Below are positions 41,313 through 50,208 of a stretch of DNA of 64,000 nt, in pieces (position 1 is the first letter of the stretch; each line of letters opens with the position of its first letter). The stretch comes from JACMQX01 sp044225675. Lineage in GTDB: Bacteria > Pseudomonadota > Gammaproteobacteria > Burkholderiales > Burkholderiaceae_C. The stretch covers positions 87,026 to 151,025 of the forward strand of contig JBGAIH010000011.1 in NCBI GenBank assembly GCA_044225675.1. Reading direction: 5' to 3'. A program made the translations under genes and the position numbers. Below the pieces are notes generated by a model, which worked only from the letters and a program-made list of their open reading frames with translations, ran no database searches and was not told where the DNA came from.

Positions 41313-43679
41313 TCAGTCGTAGTTGCTGAAGCGGCTGGGCGTGGTTGTCTCGGAGCGCAGGTACTGGTAGCGCGGAATGTTGTCCTTGAGCGTCTGCAGC
41401 GGATTGGAGCCCAGCCGCGAGAAGCCGATGAACTCGAGCTGGAACAGAATTTTCTTGTTGGCGCTGGACACGCCGCTCTGCAGTCGCTCGACCACCACGC
41501 GACCGATCCAGCACCCGGCATCGTACTCAAAGCCGAGGATGCTATCCACCACCTTCCTGTCGCGCAGGCTGTAGTTGATGCGCCCCACCGTGTACCAACG
41601 TCCTTCGCCGTCGGCTGCGGCGTCCCGGCCCAGCCCCTTGCCGCCGAACAGGTCGCTCAGGGGCCACTGCCATCCCACGTCGATCTGCTCGCTCGAACCG
41701 CGCTGCAGCCGGTAGGCCGCGTTGATGACGCGGTAGTTGCCCGGACTGTAGCGCCCGCCGATGGTCGACCGGATCGAGCGCCGCGTCTTCGGGTTGTACT
41801 GCACGGTGGAGTCGAACGACCAGTGGGGATCCCAGTTGACGGACACGCCGGCCAGCACGTCGCTCAGCCGCTCGAGCACCGGCGTGCCGCCCGGCAGCGT
41901 CACGTTCTGGTCCTTGAAGCGAAGCCGCTGGGCAATGCCCAGGCGCACCGCCTCGGCGCCCGTGGCCGGGTCCAGAAGCCGGCTGGTCACGCCCACCGTC
42001 AGCAGGTTGTTGTCGGCGATCCGGTCGTTGCCGCCGAACGCGTTCTCACTGTAGATGGTGGCGAAGTTGAAGTCGTTGGCCGCCGAGTCGTAGTTGGGCA
42101 GCAGGGACTGATCGCGGAACGGCGAATACACGTAGAAGGCGCGGGGCTCGAGCGTCTGGCGCCAGGCGCGGCCCAGGTAGCTGGCGTCACGCTCGAACAC
42201 CAGGCCACTGTCCAGGCTGAAGATGGGCACCGTCCGGTTGGCCGACAAGGCGCCATTGGCCAGGGGTGCATCGAACTGGTAGTCCGTGCCATGGAGCTGG
42301 AACTTGGGCGTGACGAACCAGCCCGGTGCCTGCCAGGGCCGGCTGACCTGGGCCAGCACGAAGCTGCGCTTCGCATTGGGCTGCAGGGTCAGCGCCCGAT
42401 CCGCCTCGAACTGCGTGTAATCGGCATCCACCGAGAAGTCGAAGCCGCCCACGCCATAGCGTGCATAGCGCCCGGTCAGCTGCGGCATCCGGTCGTAAGG
42501 CGGCACGATCGGCGCCGAGACGTCCTGCAGGACCTGCCACTTGAGCGTGCGCAGCGAGCTGGAGAAATTGCCGGAGTTCCAGTTGAGCTGCGCGTCGTTG
42601 GACAGCAGGCGCTGGGTGAGCGAGGTCGTGCCGCGCGAGAAGTCGCGCCAGTAGTTGTCGTCACTGACGCGGTTGAGATTGAGGTTGATGCCCAGGTTGC
42701 CGAGCACCGAATTGCCAGTGGGCAGCACGCCGTTGTGGATGACCGTGAAGCCCCAGCGGTCGCGGTTGCGCAGGCGGTCATTGGGCATGTAGTTGGCCCG
42801 CAGCTCGCCCTTGTAGTCCTTCTCGAGGTAGCGGAACTCGCCGGCCGCATCCACGCCGCGCTTGCTCATGAGCGCCGGAAAGAAGGTCGCGTCGCGGTTC
42901 GGCGCGATGTTCCAGTAATACGGAATGGACAGGTCCAGGCCGTTGACGTTGTCGACCGCGATCGTGGGCGGCAGAAAGCCGGACTTGCGCTTGTTGCTGA
43001 GCGGAAAGCTGATCTCCGGAATCGGCAGGATCGGAATGTCCTTGAAGCGCAGCACCGCGCCTTCGGCCTGGCCCACTTCCTCTTCGTTGTCCAGCCGGAT
43101 GGTGGTGGCGCGCAGGATCCAGTCGGGCATCCAGCTCGGACCGGGCTGGCGCCGGCAGGTGGTGTAGGTCGCGTTGCGGATGATCAGGCGCTTGTCGTCG
43201 ATGAAGTCGACCCGGTCGGCCTGGCCGTAGGCCTCGTTGCGCAGGAACTGGTAGCGCGGCTCGTTGAAGAAGCCTTCGAACGCATCGACCTTGAGCTCGA
43301 GCAGGGTGCCCTCGTAGACATTGCCGGCCTTGTTCAGGCGCACGTTGCCGCGGGCCTTGGCCAGATCATCCGGCTGGTAGTACTCGAGGCGGTCGGCCCG
43401 GATAACGGTGTCGGCCTTGCGCAGTTCGGCCGCGCCTTCGATCACGGTCTCCAGGTCAGTGCGGCCGCTCACGCGCTCGCCCGAGACGAAGGTGGGCATC
43501 TCCTTGCGCACGACCGAAGGAATGTCCTCGCGCAGCATGCTGCTGCCCTTGAGGTTCAGCGGCGCCTCGTCGGCGGCCTGGGCGTGGGCCGCGCCATGAG
43601 CCAGAGCGAACGCCACGCAGGCCACCGGCGTCAGGGCAAAGCGGGCGCGCGGCGCGCGGTGCGTCTTCTTCTTGTGCAT
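41313..43679 (-). CDS. lptD: LPS-assembly protein LptD
   Basis: Outer-membrane translocon of 788 residues that inserts LPS together with LptE. Signal peptide about 1-36 (cleavage near AHAQAAD), an OstA-type jellyroll (about 65-215, ADRLEYYQPDDLAKARGNVRL), then a large 26-strand beta-barrel. The mature protein has only two cysteines, Cys175 (TTCRRQ) and Cys723 (DAGCWIG). E. coli has four, so one interdomain disulfide is possible here instead of two. The gene starts a leftward unit lptD-surA-rsmA and is divergent from amgK across 75 bp. Confidence 0.95.
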   Translation of the reverse strand: MHKKKTHRAPRARFALTPVACVAFALAHGAAHAQAADEAPLNLKGSSMLREDIPSVVRKEMPTFVSGERVSGRTDLETVIEGAAELRKADTVIRADRLEYYQPDDLAKARGNVRLNKAGNVYEGTLLELKVDAFEGFFNEPRYQFLRNEAYGQADRVDFIDDKRLIIRNATYTTCRRQPGPSWMPDWILRATTIRLDNEEEVGQAEGAVLRFKDIPILPIPEISFPLSNKRKSGFLPPTIAVDNVNGLDLSIPYYWNIAPNRDATFFPALMSKRGVDAAGEFRYLEKDYKGELRANYMPNDRLRNRDRWGFTVIHNGVLPTGNSVLGNLGINLNLNRVSDDNYWRDFSRGTTSLTQRLLSNDAQLNWNSGNFSSSLRTLKWQVLQDVSAPIVPPYDRMPQLTGRYARYGVGGFDFSVDADYTQFEADRALTLQPNAKRSFVLAQVSRPWQAPGWFVTPKFQLHGTDYQFDAPLANGALSANRTVPIFSLDSGLVFERDASYLGRAWRQTLEPRAFYVYSPFRDQSLLPNYDSAANDFNFATIYSENAFGGNDRIADNNLLTVGVTSRLLDPATGAEAVRLGIAQRLRFKDQNVTLPGGTPVLERLSDVLAGVSVNWDPHWSFDSTVQYNPKTRRSIRSTIGGRYSPGNYRVINAAYRLQRGSSEQIDVGWQWPLSDLFGGKGLGRDAAADGEGRWYTVGRINYSLRDRKVVDSILGFEYDAGCWIGRVVVERLQSGVSSANKKILFQLEFIGFSRLGSNPLQTLKDNIPRYQYLRSETTTPSRFSNYD

Positions 43680-43754
43680 CAGGGGAAAGATCCGTCAGGG
43701 CCTGTGATACTGCGATGAAGTCCGTTGAGACTGGATTTGTAGAATGGATTATCC

Positions 43755-44849
43755 ATGAGCCCACCCGCGCCTCCGACCCCCGCCACCCCGCCGCCGACGG
43801 GCTCTGTTTCCTGGTCCGATCCGGCCCGCGAAGCGGCCTTCGGCCTGTGGCTGGCGCCGCTCGCGGATCGCCACGGCCTGGACACCTCCAGCCTGCGCCT
43901 GGCGTCTGCCGATGCGAGCTTCCGGCGCTACCTGCGCATCGATTCCCCCGACGGGAGCCGCATCATCATGGACGCGCCGCCCGACAAGGAGAATTGCGCA
44001 CCCTTCGTGAAGGTCGCGACCCTGATGGCCGAGGCCGGGCTGCACGTGCCGCAGGTGCTGGCCTGGGACGAACCCCAGGGCTTCATGCTGCTGACCGACC
44101 TGGGTGACCGCACCATGATGGAGGTGATCGACCGCGACAGGCCGCAGGCCAACCTGGCGCTCTACCTGCAGGCGGTCGACGCGCTGGTGGCCTGGCAGAA
44201 GGCCTCGAAGCCGGACGTGCTGCCGCCGTATGACGAAGCCCTGCTGGCGCGGGAGCTGGCGCTGTTTCCCGACTGGTACCTGGCCCGCCACCGGCAGGTC
44301 ACGCTCGAAGGTGCCGACCGCCGCACGCTCGACGAGGCCTTTGCCGAGATCATCGCGCGCAACCTCGCCGTGCCCCGCGTCTACGTGCACCGGGACTTCA
44401 TGCCGCGCAACCTGATGATCCCGCGCGACGGCAGCCCGAGCCTGGGCGTGCTGGACTTCCAGGATGCCGTGCATGGGCCGATCACCTACGACATCGCCAG
44501 CCTGATGCGCGATGCGTTCCTCAGCTGGGACGAAGAGTTCGTACTCGACGTCACCGTCCGTTACTGGGAGCAGGCGCGCAAGGCCGGGTTGCCTGTCGAC
44601 GCCGACTTCGGCGAGTTCTATCGGGGTGTCGAATGGATGGGGCTGCAGCGCCATCTCAAGGTGGCTGGCATCTTCGCGCGGCTGACGCTGCGCGACGGCA
44701 AACCCCGCTACCTCGAAGACGCGCCCCGCTTCATCGGCTACATCCGCTCGACTGCATCGCGCTACCGCGCGCTCGGGCCGCTGCTCAAGCTGATCGACCG
44801 CATCGAAGGCACGACACCGCTTTCCGGCTTCGCCTACGGGCGGATGTGA
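43755..44849 (+). CDS. amgK: N-acetylmuramate/N-acetylglucosamine kinase
   Basis: Anomeric sugar kinase of 364 residues in the aminoglycoside phosphotransferase fold. It phosphorylates MurNAc (and GlcNAc) at C1 to feed MurU in cell-wall recycling. Motifs are ASFRRYLRI, the Brenner-type catalytic loop VYVHRDFMPRNLMIP and the metal site LGVLDFQDAVHGPITYD. The Pro/Thr-rich first 20 residues are probably disordered; a later start cannot be excluded. It is divergent from lptD, as in pseudomonads, but its usual neighbour murU is 19 kb away in this window. The stop overlaps the rsmE start by one base. Confidence 0.88.
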   Translation: MSPPAPPTPATPPPTGSVSWSDPAREAAFGLWLAPLADRHGLDTSSLRLASADASFRRYLRIDSPDGSRIIMDAPPDKENCAPFVKVATLMAEAGLHVPQVLAWDEPQGFMLLTDLGDRTMMEVIDRDRPQANLALYLQAVDALVAWQKASKPDVLPPYDEALLARELALFPDWYLARHRQVTLEGADRRTLDEAFAEIIARNLAVPRVYVHRDFMPRNLMIPRDGSPSLGVLDFQDAVHGPITYDIASLMRDAFLSWDEEFVLDVTVRYWEQARKAGLPVDADFGEFYRGVEWMGLQRHLKVAGIFARLTLRDGKPRYLEDAPRFIGYIRSTASRYRALGPLLKLIDRIEGTTPLSGFAYGRM

Positions 44850-45565
44850 TGCCGCGCATCCATTGCCCCGCTCCCCTGGCCGGCGGCGAGGACCTGAGCC
44901 TGCCGCCCGGCGCGGCCCGCCATGTCCAGGTGCTGCGCCTGCAGCCCGGCGATGGCGTGACGCTCTTCAACGGCGAGGGCGGTGAGTGGGAGGCCCGCAT
45001 CGCCCACATGGGCCGCAGCGAGGTCCGCGTGACGGTCGGCGCCCACCACGCCATCGAGCGCGAGGCCTCGCGCGAGGTGCATCTGGCCCTGGGCATGCCC
45101 GCCAACGACCGCATGGACTGGCTGGTGGAGAAGGCCACGGAACTCGGCGTGGCCAGCATCCAGCCGCTGATGACCGAGCGCAGCGTGCTGCGCGTCAAGG
45201 GCGAACGGGCCGACCGCAAACTCCTGCACTGGCAAGCCGTGGCCGTGGCTGCGTGCGAGCAATGCGGCCGCAATCGCGTGCCGGCCATCCGCGAGCCGCT
45301 GCCCTGGACGCATTGGATCGCCGAGGCGGCGCTGCCGGCGAAGGCGCTGGTGCTCTCGCTGCAGACCCAGGCCCGGCCCCTGAGCCAGGCCGCAGCGGGC
45401 GGTGCGGCGGTGCTGCTGCTCTCGGGCCCCGAAGGCGGGCTGGCCAGCCAGGAAGAAAGCGCCGCCATCGAACGCGGCTTCCTGCCCGTCACGCTCGGCG
45501 AGCGCACGCTGCGGGCCGAGACGGCGCCGCTCGCCGCCCTGGCCGCTCTTACACTGGCGGCATGA
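44849..45565 (+). CDS. rsmE: 16S rRNA U1498 N3-methyltransferase
   Basis: SPOUT-class methyltransferase of 238 residues that methylates N3 of U1498 in 16S rRNA. An N-terminal PUA-like part (HVQVLRLQPGDGVTLFNGEG) precedes the knotted SPOUT domain with KATELGVASIQPLMTERSV, EQCGRNRVP and LLLSGPEGGLASQEE (SAM-binding loop). Coupled to amgK by a TGATG overlap and to the downstream MFS gene by an ATGA overlap. Confidence 0.95.
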   Translation: MPRIHCPAPLAGGEDLSLPPGAARHVQVLRLQPGDGVTLFNGEGGEWEARIAHMGRSEVRVTVGAHHAIEREASREVHLALGMPANDRMDWLVEKATELGVASIQPLMTERSVLRVKGERADRKLLHWQAVAVAACEQCGRNRVPAIREPLPWTHWIAEAALPAKALVLSLQTQARPLSQAAAGGAAVLLLSGPEGGLASQEESAAIERGFLPVTLGERTLRAETAPLAALAALTLAA

Positions 45566-46734
45566 ACCGCAACCTCTGGCTTCTGGCCGCCGCACAGGGT
45601 CTGTTTCTCATCAACAACGTGACCTTCATGGCGGTCAACGGCCTGGTCGGCTTCGCGCTGGCGCCGCTGGGCTGGATGGCGACGCTGCCCGTGATGGGCT
45701 ATGTGGTCGGCGGTGCGCTGTCGACCCAGCTCGTGGCGCGGACGCAGTCGCGCTTTGGCCGCAAGGCCTCCTTCCAGCTGGGCCTGGTGGTGGCGGTCCT
45801 GTCCTCCCTGCTGTGCGCCTATGCCGCATCGACCCGCCAGTTCTGGCTGCTGTTCGGCGCAACCGTGGTCGCCGGCTACTACAACGCCAACGCCAGCCTC
45901 TACCGCTTCACGGCGGCCGAGCTGTCGACGCCGGCCACGCGCGAGAAGGCCGTGTCCCTGGTGATGGCCGCCGGACTCGTGGGTGCGGTGATCGGCCCCA
46001 ACCTCGCGGCGCGTTCGCGCGACCTCTATGCCACCCCGTTCGTCGGCGCCTATCTGGCGCTGGCGGTCGTGGGCGTGCTGGGCCTGCTCGTGCTGTCGGC
46101 GATCGAGTTTCCGCCCAAGCCGCCGGGCGGGTCCGCCCAGGGCGGGCGCCCGCTGTCGGAGATCATGCGGCAACCGGTGTTCATCGTCGCAGCCGCCTGC
46201 GGCTCCCTGGGATTCGGCGTCATGAACCTGCTGATGTCGGCGACCCCCATCGCCATGCAGCAGTGCGGGTTCCCTTTTCCCGACACGGCGCTGGTCCTGG
46301 AGTGGCATGTGATCGGCATGTTCGCGCCCGGCTTTTTCACGGGCCACCTGATCAAGCGCTTCGGCACGCTGCCGGTCATGGGCGCGGGCATCGTCCTGAA
46401 CCTGGCCTGTGTCGCGATCGCCCTGTCCGGCGTGGACCTGCATCAGTTTCTCGGCGCGCTGTTCCTGCTGGGCGTGGGGTGGAACTTCCTCTTTACCGGC
46501 GCCACCACCCTGTCGCTCGAAGCGTACCGGCCCGAGGAAAAGGACCGCGCCCAGGGGGCCCTCAACTTCTTCATGTTCGCCACGCTGGCGCTCACCTCGT
46601 TTGCGTCGGGCGTGCTCGTGACCACGCGGGGCTGGACGCTGCTGAACTGGGGCTCGCTGGTCCCGCTGGGCCTGACGGCCGCCGCCATGGTCTGGCTTGC
46701 GCTGCAGCGGCGTCGCGGGGTGGCCGGCGCCTGA
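45562..46734 (+). CDS. MFS transporter
   Basis: Major facilitator superfamily protein of 390 residues with twelve predicted hydrophobic segments. The loop between helices 2 and 3 has TQSRFGRKASFQLGL, the MFS motif-A region, and a central cytoplasmic loop (FPPKPPGGSAQGGRPLSEIM) joins the halves. Substrate is unknown. Its start overlaps the rsmE stop (ATGA). Its stop directly abuts the stop of the convergent hydrolase gene with no spacer. The much longer open frame upstream is the shadow of rsmE. Confidence 0.87.
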   Translation: MNRNLWLLAAAQGLFLINNVTFMAVNGLVGFALAPLGWMATLPVMGYVVGGALSTQLVARTQSRFGRKASFQLGLVVAVLSSLLCAYAASTRQFWLLFGATVVAGYYNANASLYRFTAAELSTPATREKAVSLVMAAGLVGAVIGPNLAARSRDLYATPFVGAYLALAVVGVLGLLVLSAIEFPPKPPGGSAQGGRPLSEIMRQPVFIVAAACGSLGFGVMNLLMSATPIAMQQCGFPFPDTALVLEWHVIGMFAPGFFTGHLIKRFGTLPVMGAGIVLNLACVAIALSGVDLHQFLGALFLLGVGWNFLFTGATTLSLEAYRPEEKDRAQGALNFFMFATLALTSFASGVLVTTRGWTLLNWGSLVPLGLTAAAMVWLALQRRRGVAGA

Positions 46735-47586
46735 TCAGAAGCGCGCGTCGAGCCAGCGCCTCAGTTCGTCGAACACCGGCGCCGGGTCGGCTTCGTTGAA
46801 GATCTCGTGGTACATCCCGTCGAAACAGCGGGACGTGACGACCGAGGAAGGCGCGGCCTGCGCGAAGGCACGGCTGCCGGCCGGATTGACGAGCCGGTCA
46901 TCCCCCGCATACATCAGCAGAGTCTGGATCTTCCATCGCGCCGCGCGCGCCACCGTGGCCGGTCCGGCCGTTGCGATGTAGCGCGCCAGGCGACCCGAGA
47001 TCCGGTCGTGCACCAGCGGGTCCGCCCGGTAAGCCGCCACCACGGCCGGGTCGTGCGACAGGTAGGACGCGTTCAGCCCGTTGCCGACGCAGAAGTTCGG
47101 CGCGAAGCGCGGCAGGATGGCCAGCGCGATCTTCTGCCCCACGCTCAGGCCCGGGTCCAGCGCTGGCGAGGACAGCACCAGCGCTTCGGCCAGTCCCTGC
47201 CGTTGCGACAGCAGATGGGCGGCCACCAGGCCGCCCATGCTGTGGCCCAGCAGGATCAGCGGCGTGGTGCGCAGCATCCGCACTCGCGTGCTTTCGATCA
47301 CGTCGGTCAGGTCGTCAAGCAGGCGCGTGTCCGACGACAGCACGCCGCGCGTGCCGCCGGACTCGCCATGGCCGTAGTGGTCATAGCCGCGGACCGCAAA
47401 CCCCCATTGGTTCAGGCGCCGTGCCAGCGGGTCGTAGCGTCCCGCGTGCTCCCCCAGGCCGTGAACGATCAAGACCACGCCCCGGAGTGTCCCGTCAAAC
47501 CCGTCACCGCCGCCCAGCGGCCAGTCCTGCACGGCGAGGTTGTCGCCGTCGGTCGCGGTGAATGTGGACAGGGTGGAGTGGTTCAT
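46735..47586 (-). CDS. alpha/beta hydrolase, monoacylglycerol lipase-like
   Basis: Hydrolase of 283 residues in the lysophospholipase/monoacylglycerol-lipase branch. The catalytic triad is complete: Ser in LLGHSMGGLVAAHL, Asp in YAGDDRLVNPAGS and His in GMYHEIFNE. VLIVHGLGEHAGRYDPLARRL holds the oxyanion-hole HG. There is no signal peptide, so it is cytoplasmic. The exact ester substrate is unknown. The gene is monocistronic. Confidence 0.9.
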   Translation of the reverse strand: MNHSTLSTFTATDGDNLAVQDWPLGGGDGFDGTLRGVVLIVHGLGEHAGRYDPLARRLNQWGFAVRGYDHYGHGESGGTRGVLSSDTRLLDDLTDVIESTRVRMLRTTPLILLGHSMGGLVAAHLLSQRQGLAEALVLSSPALDPGLSVGQKIALAILPRFAPNFCVGNGLNASYLSHDPAVVAAYRADPLVHDRISGRLARYIATAGPATVARAARWKIQTLLMYAGDDRLVNPAGSRAFAQAAPSSVVTSRCFDGMYHEIFNEADPAPVFDELRRWLDARF

Positions 47587-47656
47587 GGCGGGCCACCCGG
47601 AAGGCGGCAGATTTGTAACAGATGATGCCGCGCACGGAACTGCGGCGCAACGGTGT

Positions 47657-47680
47657 CAAAGGATGCCACTGGCACCTTTG
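47657..47680. repeat. inverted repeat in the hydrolase / M20 peptidase gap
   Basis: CAAAGGATGCCA is followed after one base by TGGCACCTTTG: an 11-bp inverted repeat with a single bulged A. There is almost no loop and no T-tract, so a protein-binding site is more likely than a terminator. It lies about 77 bp upstream of the hydrolase start and downstream of the M20 peptidase stop. Confidence 0.45.
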
Positions 47681-47740
47681 TGACTGGCGCAGCCTGGCTG
47701 TCAGCGAATTGTCAGGGCGGGCAATGCAGCCCTCCAGCCT

Positions 47741-49213
47741 TCAGGGCAGCCGCGCAATCACCTGCGCCACGGCGGCGGTGAGCTTCTTGGCGTAGGGCAC
47801 GTGCAGGAACTCATTCGGACCATGGGCGTTGCTGCGGGGCCCGAGCACGCCGCACACCATCATCTGCGACTTGGGGAATCCCTGGCTGAGCATGTTCATC
47901 AGGGGGATGGTGCCGCCCTGGCCGATGTAGCCGCAAGGCGCGCCGAAATGAGCGCGGGATGCGTCGTCAAGCGCCTGCTCGAACCAGGGTGCCGTTGTCG
48001 GCGCGTTCCAGCCGGTCGCGCCGCCGCTGCTCTCGAACGTCACGCGGGCCTGATAGGGTGCATTGTCTTCGAGCAGCTGCTTGAGTTCCTGGACCGCGCG
48101 GGCTGCATCCACCAGCGGCGGCAGGCGCAGCGACAGCTTGAACGCGGTGTAGGGCCGCAGCACGTTGCCCGCATCCTTGAGACTCGGAAAACCTTCGGCG
48201 CCCGTCACGCTCAGGGTCGGCGTCCAGGTGCGGTTGAGCAGCGCCTGCACCGGCTCGGTGGTCGTCGGCAGGGCGAAGGCCGTGGCACCTTCGCAGTCGT
48301 AGTGGGCCCATGGGAAACGCTTGTAGATCTCGTCGCCGAGGATGGCGGCCGTGGCCCGGGCCTGGGCCAGACGCTCCGGCGGCACCTCGCAATGGAAGCT
48401 GGCCGGCAGCAGGCGGCCGGTGCGGCTGTCCTCGAGCCGGTCGAGCACCTGGCGCATGATGCGAAAGCTCGACGGCACCAGGCCGGACGCGTCGCCCGAA
48501 TGCACGCCTTCGGTGAGCACCTCGACCTTGAGCGTGCCGCTGGCCATCCCGCGCAGGCTGGTGGTGAGCCACAGCTGGTCGTAGTTGCCTGCGCCCGAAT
48601 CGAGGCAGATGACCAGCTCGACCTCACCCAGCCGCGGGCGCAGCGCATCCACATAGGGCAGCAGATCGTAGGAGCCGGACTCCTCGCAGGTCTCCACCAG
48701 ACCCACGATGCGCGGGTGCGCAATGTTCTGCGCCTTGAGCGCCTGCACTGCGGCAATGCTGGCGTAGACGGCGTAGCCGTCGTCGGCGCCACCTCGGCCG
48801 TAGAGCTTGCCGTCCTCGTACTTCGGCGTCCACGGGCCCAGGTCGCTGCGCCAGCCATTGAACTCGGGCTGCTTGTCCAGGTGGCCGTACATCAGGACGG
48901 TCTGCTTCGACTCCGGGCGCGTGGCAGCCACCTCGAAGAACAGCACGGGCGTCCGGCCTTCGAGCCGGACGATTTCCAGCGTGAGGCCTTCGACCTTCTG
49001 GGCCTCGACCCAGGCGGCTGCGTTGCGGATGACCGTCTCGATGTGGCCGTGACTCGCCCAGTCCCTGTCGAAGCCGGGTGACTTGGCCGGGATGGCAATG
49101 TAGTCGGAGATCTGACGGACGATGTCGCCGTCCCATTGACGGGTGGCATGGTCCAGGGCCTGGGCAGCATCAAACATGCCGCCGGGCATTTCACGGTGCA
49201 GGGGAGCGTTCAT
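47741..49213 (-). CDS. M20-family metallopeptidase
   Basis: Zinc dipeptidase/carboxypeptidase-like enzyme of 490 residues. Metal ligands are visible in VLMYGHLDKQPEFNGW (His), LYGRGGADDGYAVYAS (bridging Asp), VETCEESGSYDLL (catalytic Glu-Glu) and LDSGAGNYDQ, with a late His in SNAHGPNEFLHV. A dimerisation domain interrupts the catalytic one, as usual. The ATG at 49211-49213 is chosen; the upstream extension to 49297 is a 9-bp tandem repeat encoding Ala-Pro-Ser. Function probably peptide catabolism. Confidence 0.9.
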   Translation of the reverse strand: MNAPLHREMPGGMFDAAQALDHATRQWDGDIVRQISDYIAIPAKSPGFDRDWASHGHIETVIRNAAAWVEAQKVEGLTLEIVRLEGRTPVLFFEVAATRPESKQTVLMYGHLDKQPEFNGWRSDLGPWTPKYEDGKLYGRGGADDGYAVYASIAAVQALKAQNIAHPRIVGLVETCEESGSYDLLPYVDALRPRLGEVELVICLDSGAGNYDQLWLTTSLRGMASGTLKVEVLTEGVHSGDASGLVPSSFRIMRQVLDRLEDSRTGRLLPASFHCEVPPERLAQARATAAILGDEIYKRFPWAHYDCEGATAFALPTTTEPVQALLNRTWTPTLSVTGAEGFPSLKDAGNVLRPYTAFKLSLRLPPLVDAARAVQELKQLLEDNAPYQARVTFESSGGATGWNAPTTAPWFEQALDDASRAHFGAPCGYIGQGGTIPLMNMLSQGFPKSQMMVCGVLGPRSNAHGPNEFLHVPYAKKLTAAVAQVIARLP

Positions 49214-49354
49214 GGGGTGGGTCCGGTGCGAGGGATGGGCTGAGGGGGCTGAAGGAGCTGAAGGGGCTGGCAAAGTGTCAGCAGCATCGCCTTTCACTGT
49301 ACGCCTGTCGCGCCGCTCGCGCTAGAGTGGGGGCTCGCAACCCTGGAGACGGCA

Positions 49355-50170
49355 ATGGGCAGGACAAAAGCGGGCACGGCGCAGATCCGGGCAGGCATCG
49401 GCGGCTGGACCTATGAGCCATGGCGTGGCAATTTCTACCCCGAGGGTCTGGCCCACAGCAAGGAGCTGGCCTACGCCAGCCAGCAGCTGAGCGCGATCGA
49501 GGTCAATGGAACGTACTACAGCACCTTCAAGCCCGCGACCTTCGCCAAGTGGCGCGACGAGACGCCCGAGGGATTCATGTTCTCGCTCAAGGCCAACCGC
49601 TTTGCCACGAATCGCAAGGTCCTTGCCGAGGCCGGGCCGTCCATCGCACGCTTCGTCGACAGCGGCATCAGCGAACTCGGGCCCAAGCTCGGTCCCCTGG
49701 TCTGGCAATTCATGCCGACCAAGGCCTTCGAGCCCGGCGACTTCGAGGCTTTCCTGAGGCTGCTGCCCAGCGAGGTGGGCGGACGGCCGCTGCGCCATGC
49801 GCTGGACGTGCGCCATCCGAGCTTCATGTCGCCCGCCTACCTCCAGCTTGCCCGCCACTATGGCTGCGCCACGGTCTTCACGGACTCGGACGACTACCCG
49901 TCCTTTGCCGATGTGACGGGCAGCTTCATCTATGCGCGCCTGATGCGCACCGACAGCCGGGTGAAGACCGGCTACCGGTCACCCGCGCTCGACGGCTGGG
50001 CGGAAGCTGCGCGCGTCTGGCGTGACGGCGGCGAGCCGCCTGAGGTGCCGCGCGTGGAGGCAGCGCAGCGCAAGACGAAGCCGAGGGATGTCTTCATGTT
50101 CTTCATCAGCGGCGCCAAGGAGCGGGCACCGGCTGCCGCCATGGCATTGATCGAGCGGCTGGGTCGCTGA
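49355..50170 (+). CDS. DUF72 (YecE-like) protein
   Basis: Protein of 271 residues with the DUF72 TIM-barrel fold. Signature stretches are IRAGIGGWTYEPWRGNFYP, SAIEVNGTYYSTFKPATFAKW, FMFSLKANRFATNRK and VFMFFISGAKERAPAAAMAL. The family is widespread but without a proven enzymatic role. No linked gene suggests a function here. Confidence 0.88.
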   Translation: MGRTKAGTAQIRAGIGGWTYEPWRGNFYPEGLAHSKELAYASQQLSAIEVNGTYYSTFKPATFAKWRDETPEGFMFSLKANRFATNRKVLAEAGPSIARFVDSGISELGPKLGPLVWQFMPTKAFEPGDFEAFLRLLPSEVGGRPLRHALDVRHPSFMSPAYLQLARHYGCATVFTDSDDYPSFADVTGSFIYARLMRTDSRVKTGYRSPALDGWAEAARVWRDGGEPPEVPRVEAAQRKTKPRDVFMFFISGAKERAPAAAMALIERLGR

Positions 50171-50208
50171 GCCGTCCTCACGGGCCGGCGATGGCCCGCT
50201 TCCGCCCG

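Noticed and set aside
49234..49270. Short 9-bp repeats upstream of the M20 peptidase start
   Set aside because: Three imperfect copies, with no ribosome-binding site or signal sequence in front; taken as untranslated slippage rather than a regulatory element.
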